Shown: positions 1-7,814 of the stretch, piece after piece | Layout: the number at the start of each line of letters is the position of its first letter | Numbering within the stretch: position 1 is the first letter of the stretch | Assembly (NCBI GenBank): GCA_964275585.1 | Contig: CAXYCJ010000015.1 | Span: forward strand, 1-64,000 | Reading direction: 5' to 3' | DNA length: 64,000 nucleotides | From: D2472 sp964275585 | GTDB lineage: Bacteria; Pseudomonadota; Gammaproteobacteria; Magnimaribacterales; D2472 | Made by a program: the position numbers and the translations under genes | Notes under the pieces: generated by a model | What the model saw: the letters and a program-made list of their open reading frames with translations, nothing else | The model's database searches: none | Told to the model about the DNA's origin: nothing

Positions 1-786
1 GTAAGAGATAGTAATTTTTCCCCTTGACGTTGTTTTTTGCTCTATAAGAGTTTTGTGTCCTATGTTTTCAGACAGCTCTTGCTCAAGAATTTCAGTGTCT
101 CTGTTTTTAGGTTTTGTTTGAGTTTGAGGTGATGTTTTGGGCTTTTTGGTTGCTGCGGTGTCCTTTACAGTCATTCCTAATAACACAATTTTTTTAGCAA
201 GCTCTTCTGCTTCAGAGGGCTCCATAGAGGCTAAAATTTTAGCATGTCCTTTTTCAAGATCACCAGAATATAAGAGTTCTATAATAGATTGGGGTAGGTT
301 TAACAATCTCATGGCATTAGCAACCGAGCTTCGAGCCTTCCCTGTCACTTCAGAAATATTGTCTTGAGTTAAATTAAACTCTCTTTTTAATCTGTCATAC
401 CCTCTAGCTTCTTCAATTGGATTTAGATCCTCTCTTTGGAGGTTTTCAATTAACGCAAGCTCAAGAGAAGTTTGATCTTCCGCAGAATCGACCAAACAGG
501 GTAATGTTTGAAGACCTGCTTTTTTGGCAGCCCTTAAACGCCTTTCTCCAGCAATTAACTCATAACCACCCGCCCCTGTTTCTCTAACTAAGATTGGGGA
601 TAAAACTCCATGTTTCGCTATGGATAGTGATAGTTCATTAATTTTATCTTCATTGAAAGATTGTCTAGGTTGGAATCTATTAGGTTTGATTTGACTAAGA
701 TCTAGCTCTTTAATGGTTTGTTGGTTGACCTCAACCACACCACCTAATAAAGCCTCTAGGCCAGTATTTAATATTTTATCTGCCAC
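1..786 (-). CDS. parB: Chromosome-partitioning protein ParB (3' end outside window)
   Basis: ParB binds parS, spreads as a CTP-dependent clamp and is the partner of ParA in origin segregation. I translated the reverse strand from a GTG preceded by AGGAGAA at six bases; the frame stays open to the window edge. Visible parts are a short ParA-contacting N-terminus, the ParB/Srx nucleotide-binding domain with GERRLRAA at about residues 80-87, the ENLQRED box near 115, and a helix-turn-helix after it. The last readable residues (GKITISY) resemble the start of the usual C-terminal strand of ParB, so probably only some 10-30 residues are missing. The start lies inside the end of parA (11-bp overlap), which implies one transcript. 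A matching parS is found in recF. Confidence 0.93.
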   Translation of the reverse strand, partial: MADKILNTGLEALLGGVVEVNQQTIKELDLSQIKPNRFQPRQSFNEDKINELSLSIAKHGVLSPILVRETGAGGYELIAGERRLRAAKKAGLQTLPCLVDSAEDQTSLELALIENLQREDLNPIEEARGYDRLKREFNLTQDNISEVTGKARSSVANAMRLLNLPQSIIELLYSGDLEKGHAKILASMEPSEAEELAKKIVLLGMTVKDTAATKKPKTSPQTQTKPKNRDTEILEQELSENIGHKTLIEQKTTSRGKITISY

Positions 787-1531
787 TGTTTATTCTCCTA
801 ATAAGCTCCCCTGCTAGTGCTAGGTATGCCTTGGCACCAAATGAAGAGGGCATGTATTGTATAGCGGATATACCATGGCTTGGAGCTTCTGCTAGTTTCA
901 CGTTTCTTGGGATTAGGGTGTTAAAAACCAAACTTGGAAAATGCTTTTCAAGTTCATCTGAAACCTCTTTTGCTAAGTTATTGCGCATATCAACCATAGT
1001 TCTAATAATACCGAAAACCCTATTATTTGTGAGATTTTTATTATTTAGTGTGTTGATGGTATTAATAAGTGATGAGATCCCCTCTAGTGAATAGTACTCA
1101 CATTGAAGGGGGATAAGGGTTGCGGTTGCTGCAAATAATGACTCTAGGGTTAGTTGATTTAATGAGGGCGGTGTATCTAAAATAATAAAATCATACTCTG
1201 AGTTGGTTAATAGTTTTTTTAGCTCACCTTGTTTTTTTTGGTTTCTAATGAACACCTCTAATGCTATTAGGTTCTCTCCCCCAGGAACAATATCATAACC
1301 CCCCGATGATTTGAGGATGCTGTCTTTAAGAGTAAGGTTTTGTGTATAAACCTCAAATAAAGTTTTTTCATTTTTGTTGGCGCCTGCTGCTGTGCTTGCG
1401 TTCCCTTGGGGATCTAAGTCAATAAGTAAAACCCTTCGTTTTGTCGCAGCAAGTGCCGCTGATAGGTTTACCGCGGTTGTGGTTTTCCCAACACCACCTT
1501 TTTGGTTGGCGATTGCTATAGTGTGTCTCAT
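776..1531 (-). CDS. parA: Chromosome-partitioning ATPase ParA (Soj)
   Basis: Deviant-Walker ATPase that moves ParB-parS complexes over the nucleoid. The deviant Walker A motif KGGVGKTT lies at residues 11-18, the second Walker box LIDLDPQG near 36-43, and the D-T-P-P-S motif (LDTPPSL) near 117. It has 251 residues, normal for chromosomal Soj-type ParA, and no N-terminal HTH, so it is not a plasmid type Ia ParA. The start codon overlaps the rsmG stop as ATGA, and the 3' end runs into parB. This is the standard rsmG-parA-parB operon of proteobacterial origins. Confidence 0.96.
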   Translation of the reverse strand: MRHTIAIANQKGGVGKTTTAVNLSAALAATKRRVLLIDLDPQGNASTAAGANKNEKTLFEVYTQNLTLKDSILKSSGGYDIVPGGENLIALEVFIRNQKKQGELKKLLTNSEYDFIILDTPPSLNQLTLESLFAATATLIPLQCEYYSLEGISSLINTINTLNNKNLTNNRVFGIIRTMVDMRNNLAKEVSDELEKHFPSLVFNTLIPRNVKLAEAPSHGISAIQYMPSSFGAKAYLALAGELIRRINSGR

Positions 1532-2112
1532 TTCCTCTTAATCTCTAAAATATGTCGCTGTGTTTTAGGTAATATCTTTGAGTGGATAGTATAAGAATAT
1601 TTTGTGTTATCCAAATCATTAATCTCGTTTGTTATTGTTTCTTTTTTTCCCTTCATTAATAAAAAAATACCGTTTGGCTTTAAAAGTTGGGTGGACATAT
1701 TGATTATGTTTTGACTCGAGCTTAAAGCCCTGGCGGTAACAACATCAAAAGGTCCAATGTTTTTGGTTGTGGGGTTAATTGCAACATCTATTATTTCTGC
1801 ATTTTTTAAACCAAGGGCTTTGATCGTTTTTCTAATAAAGTAAGCTTTTTTCTTGTTTTTTTCAGACATCACAACCTGGCTCCATGGTTGGTTGATTGCA
1901 ATAATAATGCCCGGCAATCCGGCGCCACTTCCTATGTCTAGAATGTTTATTTGGTCTTTTGTGTGCTCTAGGATTGTTTCTACATCTTTGACATCAAGTT
2001 CTAAAATTTCTTGTTTTGAGCTTCTTCCAACAATATTATGCGCTTTGTTAAATAAAAGAATTTCATCAACATATTGTGAGGTTAGGGTTTTCGCTTCTTG
2101 TTTTGTGTTAAT
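1528..2112 (-). CDS. rsmG: 16S rRNA (guanine527-N7)-methyltransferase RsmG, apparent ATT start
   Basis: SAM-dependent methyltransferase that makes m7G527 in 16S rRNA. The SAM-binding loop DIGSGAGLPG lies at residues 59-68 of the reading given here, and the region VTARALSS matches the family's second conserved block. From the stop codon upstream in this frame down to the SAM motif I find no ATG, GTG or TTG. The first such codon is the TTG inside the SAM loop itself, which cannot be the start. The proposed start is ATT, overlapping the mnmG stop as ATTAA, giving 194 residues against about 207 in E. coli. No clear Shine-Dalgarno sequence precedes it, so translation may be coupled to mnmG. A frameshift or sequence error near the 5' end is the alternative. 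Confidence 0.85.
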   Translation of the reverse strand: MNTKQEAKTLTSQYVDEILLFNKAHNIVGRSSKQEILELDVKDVETILEHTKDQINILDIGSGAGLPGIIIAINQPWSQVVMSEKNKKKAYFIRKTIKALGLKNAEIIDVAINPTTKNIGPFDVVTARALSSSQNIINMSTQLLKPNGIFLLMKGKKETITNEINDLDNTKYSYTIHSKILPKTQRHILEIKRK

Positions 2113-3934
2113 GGGGGGTTGCCTTGGCGGGTGTGTTGTTTTTTTTAATGGTAATTGATATTAAGTTAATAGCTGCTGGGGTAACCCCTTCCAACCTTCC
2201 AGCTTGACCAAGTGTTGATGGTTTGCTTTGTGTTAGTTTTTCAACCACCTCGTTTGACAGGCCTTTTATTAACGCAAAGTTGATGGTGCCCGGAATTTTT
2301 GTTGCCTCGTGTTTTTGGGCGCTTTCTACTTCTCGTTTTTGTTTGGCGATATAGCCCTTATATTTAACTTCACTTACAGCCCTGTTAAATAATTTGTGGC
2401 TCCCATTTCCCAAGCCTATAATTTTTTGAATTGTTTCTTTGTTGATGTCTGTTCGTTTAAGGATGTCAATTGCTGGTGTGGTTTTATTTGGTTCTACTAC
2501 CTTTTGATTTTTTAGGTTTGTAAGAAATGTTTGATATTCGGTTTCTTGATTTTGAAATTTTGTGTTTGTTGCCCTGTCTATTAAACCCAGTTTAAAGCCT
2601 TTGTTGGTGAGTCTTTGGCGCGCTGTGTCTTGAGATAGCATTAACCTAAACTCGGCCCTGCTGGTAAACATTCGGTATGGCTCTGTAACCCCATGGAGTG
2701 TAAGGTCGTCAATTAGCACCCCTATGTATGCCTCACTTCTTAAAAAAACCACCTCTGGGTTTTTTAATATTTTTTGTGCTGCGTTTATACCAGCCACTAA
2801 ACCCTGGGCGGAGGCCTCCTCATATCCTGTGGTTCCGTTTATTTGGCCTGCTAAATATAAATTTTCAATAAATTTAGTTTCGAGTGTTTGGTGAAGGGCC
2901 CGGGGGTCTATAAAGTCATATTCAACGGCGTAGCCATATTCCTCAATCTCACAATTTTCTAACCCTTTAATTGAATATATAAATTCTTCTTGTATTTTTT
3001 TGGGTAGGCTGGTTGAAATACCGTTTGGGTAAACAAGGTCTTTGGTTAGCCCTTCTGGTTCTATAAAAATTTGATGGCTGTCTTTATCACTAAACTTATT
3101 GACCTTATCTTCTATGGACGGACAATACCTTGGGCCTATACCAGATATTTGACCTGAGTACATTGCTGAAAGGTGGGTGTTTTTACTGATTATTTGATGG
3201 GTGTTTTTGTTGGTTCTGGTGATGTAACAGGATATTTGGGGGAGTTGTGATATTGGGGGTTTTAATAGAGACATACAAGGGGTTGGGGTTTGCCCTGGTT
3301 GCTCTTCCATGGCGCTTAAGTTGATGCTAGATAGTTTAATTCTCGCCGGTGTTCCGGTTTTAAGTCTACCCATGGGTAAGTTAAGTTCATACAGTCTTTT
3401 TGATAAAGGTATGGCGCTTTTATCACCCACTCTTCCACCTTGGGCATTTTCGTCCCCTGTATACATAACACCGTTAAGAAATGTTCCGGTGGTAAGAATA
3501 ATTTTCTTTGCTTTGATGGTTTTGTTTGATCCCAGGATAACCCCTTTTGCCTGGCCAGCTTTAACAACCAAGTCGACAACCTCGCCCTCTATCACTTCAA
3601 TTGTGGTTAGGTTGAGTATTTTTTGAATGGCTTGTTTATATTTATCTCTATCACATTGAACTCTTAACGCTTGAACTGCAAAGCCTTTTCGAGTGTTTAG
3701 TGTTCTGTATTGAATTCCAGACATGTCGGTGGCCTGGGCCATAATACCCCCAAGAGCATCCACCTCCCTTACTAGATGAGATTTTCCAAGGCCGCCAATT
3801 GCTGGGTTGCACGACATTTGGCCAATGGTCTCTTTTGAGAAACTTACCAAGCAGCACGAAAGCCCTTGTCGAAACACAGCGTGAGCTGCCTCAACCCCAG
3901 CATGACCTCCACCTATTACAATTACATCAAACAT
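2108..3934 (-). CDS. mnmG: tRNA uridine-5-carboxymethylaminomethyl modification enzyme MnmG (GidA)
   Basis: FAD-dependent partner of MnmE that installs cmnm5U at the wobble position of some tRNAs. The N-terminus has the Rossmann FAD motif GGGHAG (residues 8-13), followed by the family signature GGLGKSHLVREVDALGG. Further on come GQINGTTGYEEASAQG near 365-380 and the helical C-terminal MnmE/tRNA-binding domain. The 608 residues are close to the usual 620-630. It is first in the mnmG-rsmG-parA-parB operon, and its start abuts the DnaA-box-rich intergenic region, a gidA/oriC neighbourhood familiar from E. coli. Confidence 0.97.
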   Translation of the reverse strand: MFDVIVIGGGHAGVEAAHAVFRQGLSCCLVSFSKETIGQMSCNPAIGGLGKSHLVREVDALGGIMAQATDMSGIQYRTLNTRKGFAVQALRVQCDRDKYKQAIQKILNLTTIEVIEGEVVDLVVKAGQAKGVILGSNKTIKAKKIILTTGTFLNGVMYTGDENAQGGRVGDKSAIPLSKRLYELNLPMGRLKTGTPARIKLSSINLSAMEEQPGQTPTPCMSLLKPPISQLPQISCYITRTNKNTHQIISKNTHLSAMYSGQISGIGPRYCPSIEDKVNKFSDKDSHQIFIEPEGLTKDLVYPNGISTSLPKKIQEEFIYSIKGLENCEIEEYGYAVEYDFIDPRALHQTLETKFIENLYLAGQINGTTGYEEASAQGLVAGINAAQKILKNPEVVFLRSEAYIGVLIDDLTLHGVTEPYRMFTSRAEFRLMLSQDTARQRLTNKGFKLGLIDRATNTKFQNQETEYQTFLTNLKNQKVVEPNKTTPAIDILKRTDINKETIQKIIGLGNGSHKLFNRAVSEVKYKGYIAKQKREVESAQKHEATKIPGTINFALIKGLSNEVVEKLTQSKPSTLGQAGRLEGVTPAAINLISITIKKNNTPAKATPH

Positions 3935-4144
3935 ATATATAAGAATGTTATAACAACAATATACTATTGTTGTTATTATTAAGGGGGTTAATTTCTGTTG
4001 ATAACCACCTGTAACCCAACACCCAGAACAAAAAAGACAGATGATAACCCTTGTAAATAATACCTAAAAACCTGTCCCCAAACCTATAAAACAGTGTGGA
4101 TAAAAACAACAAAAAACTTAACCACAAACTATGCACAACTTTTC
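3935..4144. other. Candidate oriC or DnaA-regulated region between mnmE and mnmG
   Basis: A 210-bp AT-rich gap with a cluster of DnaA-box-like 9-mers. There is a perfect TGTGGATAA (reverse of TTATCCACA) at 4095-4103. One-mismatch boxes are TGTTGATAA at 3996-4004, TTAACCACA at 4118-4126 and CTATGCACA at 4129-4137. A two-mismatch box TGTAAATAA sits at 4052-4060. The left part is very AT-rich and holds a 12-bp inverted repeat, which would suit an unwinding element. A location next to mnmG is where oriC sits in enterics and vibrios. In pseudomonads oriC lies between rpmH and dnaA, and that gap here has only one perfect box. Which gap is the true origin cannot be settled from sequence reading alone. 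Confidence 0.5.
3950..3976. repeat. Perfect 12-bp inverted repeat with 3-nt spacer
   Basis: ATAACAACAATA is followed by TAC and then its exact reverse complement. It lies 16 bp upstream of the mnmG start codon, inside the DnaA-box region. No T-run follows on either strand, so it is not a typical intrinsic terminator. It could be a protein-binding palindrome, part of an origin unwinding element, or a hairpin in the mnmG 5' leader. Confidence 0.6.
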
Positions 4145-5452
4145 CTATTTACCAATACAAAAATCTTTAAAAATTTCACCCAACAAATCATCTGGGAATT
4201 TAACACCAAGAAACTCATCCAAAGAGGCTCTTGATAATCTCAACTCCTCAGCCGCAACATCTATATCCTTTTCTTGTTGGATCTTTAATGCACAACCATT
4301 CAAATACATTAAAACATCTTGAAATAATGCTAAATGCCTATCCCTGATTAAAAATGTTTTTGCGGAGCTTATGGAAGAGCTTTTTATTAAGGGTAAGATC
4401 TTATCTTTAAGGCCCTGAACACCTTCACCGGTTTTTGCAGAAACCAAACAATCAAAATCCACAGAAGGAGATGAGTCATCCAACTTATTAAAAACCAGCA
4501 AATATTTTTTTCCTTTTAAAGAGCCAATAAAATCAGGCACCAACCCCTCAGTATTTTTATCAAACACAACCAACACCACATCTGTTTCAACCACCTCAGA
4601 TTTAGACAGCGCTACCCCACGAGACTCAACCAAATCATCGGTATCCCTAATACCAGCAGAATCAACCAACTCAAAATTTACACTGTTATAAAACATCTCT
4701 GAATCTATTAAATCCCTGGTGGTTCCAGGAATATTTGAAACAAGAGCCCTATCAAAACCCAACAACCTATTAAACAAAGAAGATTTTCCTGTGTTAGGAG
4801 GCCCAAAAAATAACACCCTTTTTTTAGCGACGCGTTGAGAGGAAACCAACGAAGAGTCAATAATATTAGAAACCCTTTCCTTTAAAACACCCAACCTAGA
4901 AACAACCTCACCCTCTTTAATAAAATCATAATCCTCATCTGAAAAATCAATACTTCCCTCAACAAAAACCCTTAAAGAGTCGATATCATTACCCAGCGCA
5001 ACCACCATCTCACTTAATGAACCAGATAACGCTGTGGAGGAAAGTCTAGCCCGCTCACTATCCTCAGCATGAATTAAATCAGCAATAGCCTCCGCTTCAT
5101 TCAAAGTCACCCTTCCGTTTTCATACGCCCTTCTAGAAAAATCACCCGGGGCCGCCTCCTTAAAACCCAAACCAACAAACACAGAGGCTAGTTTTCGAAT
5201 AACAGGCAAACCCCCATGACAAAAAATTTCTACCGAATCCTCTCCAGTAAAACTCTTGGGGTTTTTATAATATACAACTGAACACCTATCCACCAAAAAA
5301 CCTTCCCAAGAAACATCACGAAGGTAAACCTCCCTAGGTTTTAACACAGGTTTATTTAAAACCTTATTAAAAACCTCTAGACAACCATCACCAGAAGCCC
5401 TAAAAATAGCCAATGCAGATTGTCCAATAGGGGTCGCTAATGCAAAAATCAC
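4145..5452 (-). CDS. mnmE: tRNA modification GTPase MnmE (TrmE)
   Basis: GTPase partner of MnmG in wobble-uridine modification. The GTG start is chosen because AGGGAG lies five bases upstream and the resulting N-terminus (MIFALATPIGQSALAIFR) matches the family's folate-binding domain. Longer readings would run into yidC. The G-domain shows G1 GPPNTGKSSL, the G2/G3 block with PGTTRD and DSAGIRDT, and G4 FNKLD. The protein ends in FCIGK, the conserved C-terminus whose cysteine is needed for modification. It has 435 residues against 454 in E. coli. The coding strand is unusually rich in G and T compared with the rest of the window. Confidence 0.96.
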   Translation of the reverse strand: MIFALATPIGQSALAIFRASGDGCLEVFNKVLNKPVLKPREVYLRDVSWEGFLVDRCSVVYYKNPKSFTGEDSVEIFCHGGLPVIRKLASVFVGLGFKEAAPGDFSRRAYENGRVTLNEAEAIADLIHAEDSERARLSSTALSGSLSEMVVALGNDIDSLRVFVEGSIDFSDEDYDFIKEGEVVSRLGVLKERVSNIIDSSLVSSQRVAKKRVLFFGPPNTGKSSLFNRLLGFDRALVSNIPGTTRDLIDSEMFYNSVNFELVDSAGIRDTDDLVESRGVALSKSEVVETDVVLVVFDKNTEGLVPDFIGSLKGKKYLLVFNKLDDSSPSVDFDCLVSAKTGEGVQGLKDKILPLIKSSSISSAKTFLIRDRHLALFQDVLMYLNGCALKIQQEKDIDVAAEELRLSRASLDEFLGVKFPDDLLGEIFKDFCIGK

Positions 5453-5453
5453 C

Positions 5454-6995
5454 TTAACTCCCTGTGGAAGAAGCACCAAATTTTTTGTACATAGCTTTTT
5501 GTTGTAATAAAGAGATTCCACTATTGGCAACAGAATATAAAACCAAACCAGCTGGCATAATCACAAAAAACCCAGCTATCATAATTGGCATAAACTTCAT
5601 AATTTGAGCTTGAGTTGGATCTGGTGGTGGAGGGTTAAGTTTTTGTGTTAGGTACATCAACCCCGCAAAAATTAAAGGCAAAATAAACAAAGGGTCAGGT
5701 GCGGAAAGGTCTCGAATCCAAAAAAAGAATGATTCATGGCGCAATTCAACACTCTCACGCAAGCAAAAAAAGAAAGCTACAAAAACTGGCATTTGAAGCA
5801 ATATAGGGAAACACCCACCAACCGGGTTTATCCCCTCCTTTTTATACAAAGCCATTGTTTCTGTTCCTAACTTAGCGCGGTCGTCTTTATATCTTTCTTG
5901 GATCTCTTTCATCTCAGGTCCAAACTTTCTCATTTTAGCCATACTACTAAAACCTTTAGCGGTTAGAGGCCATAACAACAACTTCAACAAAACTGTTAAC
6001 AAAATAATAGATACACCCCAATTCCCAACACTTTCATTAATAAGGCTCAACATCATCATTAAGGGCTGGGCTAAAAACCAAAACCACCCCATATCAATTG
6101 ATAGTTCTAAATCAGAAGCCCTCCCCATTAAATCAGACCTAACCTTTGGACCAACAAACACCCTATGCTCAACACCAGATCGCAAATCAACAAACTGATC
6201 ACTGGACGACATAGCAGCCATAACAAAAACACCATCATTATCTTCTGGCGGAATAATTGTTAGAGTTTGTTCTCTATCACCAGGAGTTAAAATAGCAGCC
6301 ATAAAATATTTCTGAATAAAAGCCAACCATCCCCCTCGCTGGATAAACTCTTTTCTTTCATCAACACTTTTTAGTCGATAATTAACATACGGATCAGCTG
6401 GGGTGTTAAAAGCAACTCCCGTGTACGAACTATTCTCAAATAACCCACCCCTAGAATCCAATGGCCGCCCATCTGTCCTATACATAGCAACATATGGGAT
6501 CATGTTTTGTTTAACATCACCACTAACAACCCTATCTAATATCATCAACTCATAATCATTTTCTGTTAAGGATATTTTTTTAGAAATCAAACCATCCACA
6601 GATAAAAGTTCTAAAGATAAAGGAGTGCTTTCCACCACATTAAAACCAACATCATCCATCCCAAAACCACTGCCCAGGTAAAACCTAAAACCAGAATCAT
6701 TAAAACCAAAAACTCTTACACCCAATGATTCCTTGCGATTTAAAAAAGTATGTTCTTTTAAACGAACCTCCCAAACTTTTCCACTGGAGGGGCTAACCTT
6801 CACAATCAATTTTTGATTCTCAAGCTCAACAAAATCAGAGTTTTCCTCAGGCGCTTTAACTGGCGTAACATCCATGCGCTCAATAACAGAGGTTTCAACC
6901 AACCTTTTTTTCTTTTCAGAGTCCTGACCCCAGGACAAAAAAAGCATATACGAAAAAATTAAAACAAAAACTATATACAAATATCTAAAATTCAT
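5454..6995 (-). CDS. yidC: Membrane protein insertase YidC
   Basis: Inner-membrane insertase of the YidC/Oxa1/Alb3 family. The N-terminal membrane anchor is residues 4-22. It is followed by the large periplasmic domain of gram-negative YidC (to about residue 310), then the conserved five-helix insertase core. That core includes the region MAKMRKFGPEMKEIQERYKDD and the proline-rich loop before the last helices. The 513 residues are slightly shorter than in E. coli (548). It overlaps yidD by 11 bp and its stop lies one base before the mnmE start, within the yidD-yidC-mnmE order normal for the class. Confidence 0.96.
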   Translation of the reverse strand: MNFRYLYIVFVLIFSYMLFLSWGQDSEKKKRLVETSVIERMDVTPVKAPEENSDFVELENQKLIVKVSPSSGKVWEVRLKEHTFLNRKESLGVRVFGFNDSGFRFYLGSGFGMDDVGFNVVESTPLSLELLSVDGLISKKISLTENDYELMILDRVVSGDVKQNMIPYVAMYRTDGRPLDSRGGLFENSSYTGVAFNTPADPYVNYRLKSVDERKEFIQRGGWLAFIQKYFMAAILTPGDREQTLTIIPPEDNDGVFVMAAMSSSDQFVDLRSGVEHRVFVGPKVRSDLMGRASDLELSIDMGWFWFLAQPLMMMLSLINESVGNWGVSIILLTVLLKLLLWPLTAKGFSSMAKMRKFGPEMKEIQERYKDDRAKLGTETMALYKKEGINPVGGCFPILLQMPVFVAFFFCLRESVELRHESFFFWIRDLSAPDPLFILPLIFAGLMYLTQKLNPPPPDPTQAQIMKFMPIMIAGFFVIMPAGLVLYSVANSGISLLQQKAMYKKFGASSTGS

Positions 6996-7203
6996 TTTTT
7001 ACCTCATCAACCCCACCTTTCGACCAAGGGCCACATTTTAAGATCCTAACAATTGCGAAGAAGCTACCAACAAAAGAACCATGCAATTTAATACTATCTA
7101 TTGCGTACTGAGAGCACGTTGGTTCAAACCTACAATTTTTTCCAAACAAAAAACTCAAGTATTTTTGATAGAAGTTAATTATATATAGCAAAACTTTTTT
7201 CAT
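6985..7203 (-). CDS. yidD: Membrane protein insertion efficiency factor YidD
   Basis: Small 72-residue protein of the YidD (DUF37) family, thought to help YidC-dependent insertion. The family signature CRFEPTCSQYA lies at residues 25-35, after an amphipathic N-terminus, and the downstream GPW-KGGVDEV block is also typical. It is sandwiched between rnpA (ATGA-type overlap) and yidC (overlap), the canonical position. Confidence 0.94.
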   Translation of the reverse strand: MKKVLLYIINFYQKYLSFLFGKNCRFEPTCSQYAIDSIKLHGSFVGSFFAIVRILKCGPWSKGGVDEVKNEF

Positions 7204-7499
7204 GTCGTTTTATTTAAAAAATCTTTTTGGAACTTTGAGAGCGTGGCATTAAAATCTAAAGAAATACTTTTAAAACCCAGATCTAAAAAACCAACCCTTA
7301 TAACAACAACAAACCCTTTACCTAAATCATGCGCTCCAAAGATTGCCCTTACCCACCTTTTCGCTTTATTTCTAGTAACAGCCAAAGGGTAATCTTTCTT
7401 TGTAATAATAATTTTTATTTTTTTTTGTAAACTTTCAGCATCGAAATAAATAGATGCTTCTTTAGAGTGAGATATTTTATTAGAAATAGCCAGAAGCAG
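7200..7499 (-). CDS. rnpA: Ribonuclease P protein component RnpA, no canonical start codon
   Basis: Protein subunit of RNase P. The RNA-binding signature is present as TRNKAKRWVR, matching the family's R-N-x-x-K-R-x-x-R core, preceded by the strand IKIIITKK. From the in-frame stop inside rpmH down to this motif there is no ATG or GTG. The only TTG lies directly before the signature and would delete the first half of the fold. A CTG just after the rpmH stop gives 99 residues, and another CTG or an ATT slightly downstream are alternatives. Even so it is shorter than the usual 110-130. The frame continues unbroken, so the gene looks functional but its start is uncertain by about 15 codons. Confidence 0.82.
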   Translation of the reverse strand: MLLAISNKISHSKEASIYFDAESLQKKIKIIITKKDYPLAVTRNKAKRWVRAIFGAHDLGKGFVVVIRVGFLDLGFKSISLDFNATLSKFQKDFLNKTT

Positions 7500-7503
7500 A
7501 AAA

Positions 7504-7638
7504 CTATGCGGTTAGAACTTTACGACCCTTTTTTCTTCTATTCGCAATAATTGCCCTACCAGCCTTAGTTGCCATTCTAGCTCTAAACCCATGGGTTCTT
7601 TTTCGTTTTAATGTGCTGGGTTGAAATGTTCTTTTCAT
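7504..7638 (-). CDS. rpmH: 50S ribosomal protein L34
   Basis: A 44-residue basic protein starting MKRTFQPSTLKRKRTHGFRA and continuing through MATKAGRAIIANRR to KGRKVLTA, an almost complete match to bacterial L34. It is encoded immediately before rnpA, as in nearly all bacteria, and only a few bases separate the two. The gene is divergent from dnaA across the intergenic region that carries a DnaA box. Confidence 0.98.
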   Translation of the reverse strand: MKRTFQPSTLKRKRTHGFRARMATKAGRAIIANRRKKGRKVLTA

Positions 7639-7661
7639 AGTTACTCAAAATTTAGGCGTGA

Positions 7662-7667
7662 ATTATA
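7662..7667 (-). promoter_or_regulatory. rpmH: Candidate -10 element for the rpmH-rnpA-yidD-yidC-mnmE operon
   Basis: A perfect TATAAT on the minus strand, 24 bp upstream of the rpmH ATG. I see no good TTGACA at 16-18 bp, so the -35 is weak or absent. A strong promoter is expected here from the rpmH family, but the call rests on one hexamer. Confidence 0.45.
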
Positions 7668-7730
7668 AGAGTATTAAGGTCTAATTGGAAGAAAAAAAAC
7701 CTAAAAAAGAAATTAACAACTACACACAAG

Positions 7731-7739
7731 TTATCCACA
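7731..7739 (+). promoter_or_regulatory. DnaA box upstream of dnaA
   Basis: A perfect TTATCCACA, 76 bp before the dnaA start codon, in the 176-bp gap between rpmH and dnaA. In many bacteria one or more boxes here mediate DnaA autorepression, and in pseudomonads this gap is the functional oriC. A single perfect box was found, so autoregulation is the simpler reading. Confidence 0.65.
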
Positions 7740-7814
7740 GAAAATACATATGCTTATCCTGTAGATATCTTGTTAGTTTTTGTTAGACTAACTTTTCTAC
7801 TGGAGGTCTTGAAA

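Noticed and set aside
831..1094. Open frame on the plus strand opposite parA
   Set aside because: Antisense shadow of parA with no family resemblance and no ribosome site; same for the other long frames opposite known genes.
7200..7385. Short 61-residue reading of rnpA starting at TTG
   Set aside because: It would remove the first strands of the RnpA fold, and the upstream codons in the same frame encode plausible RnpA sequence.
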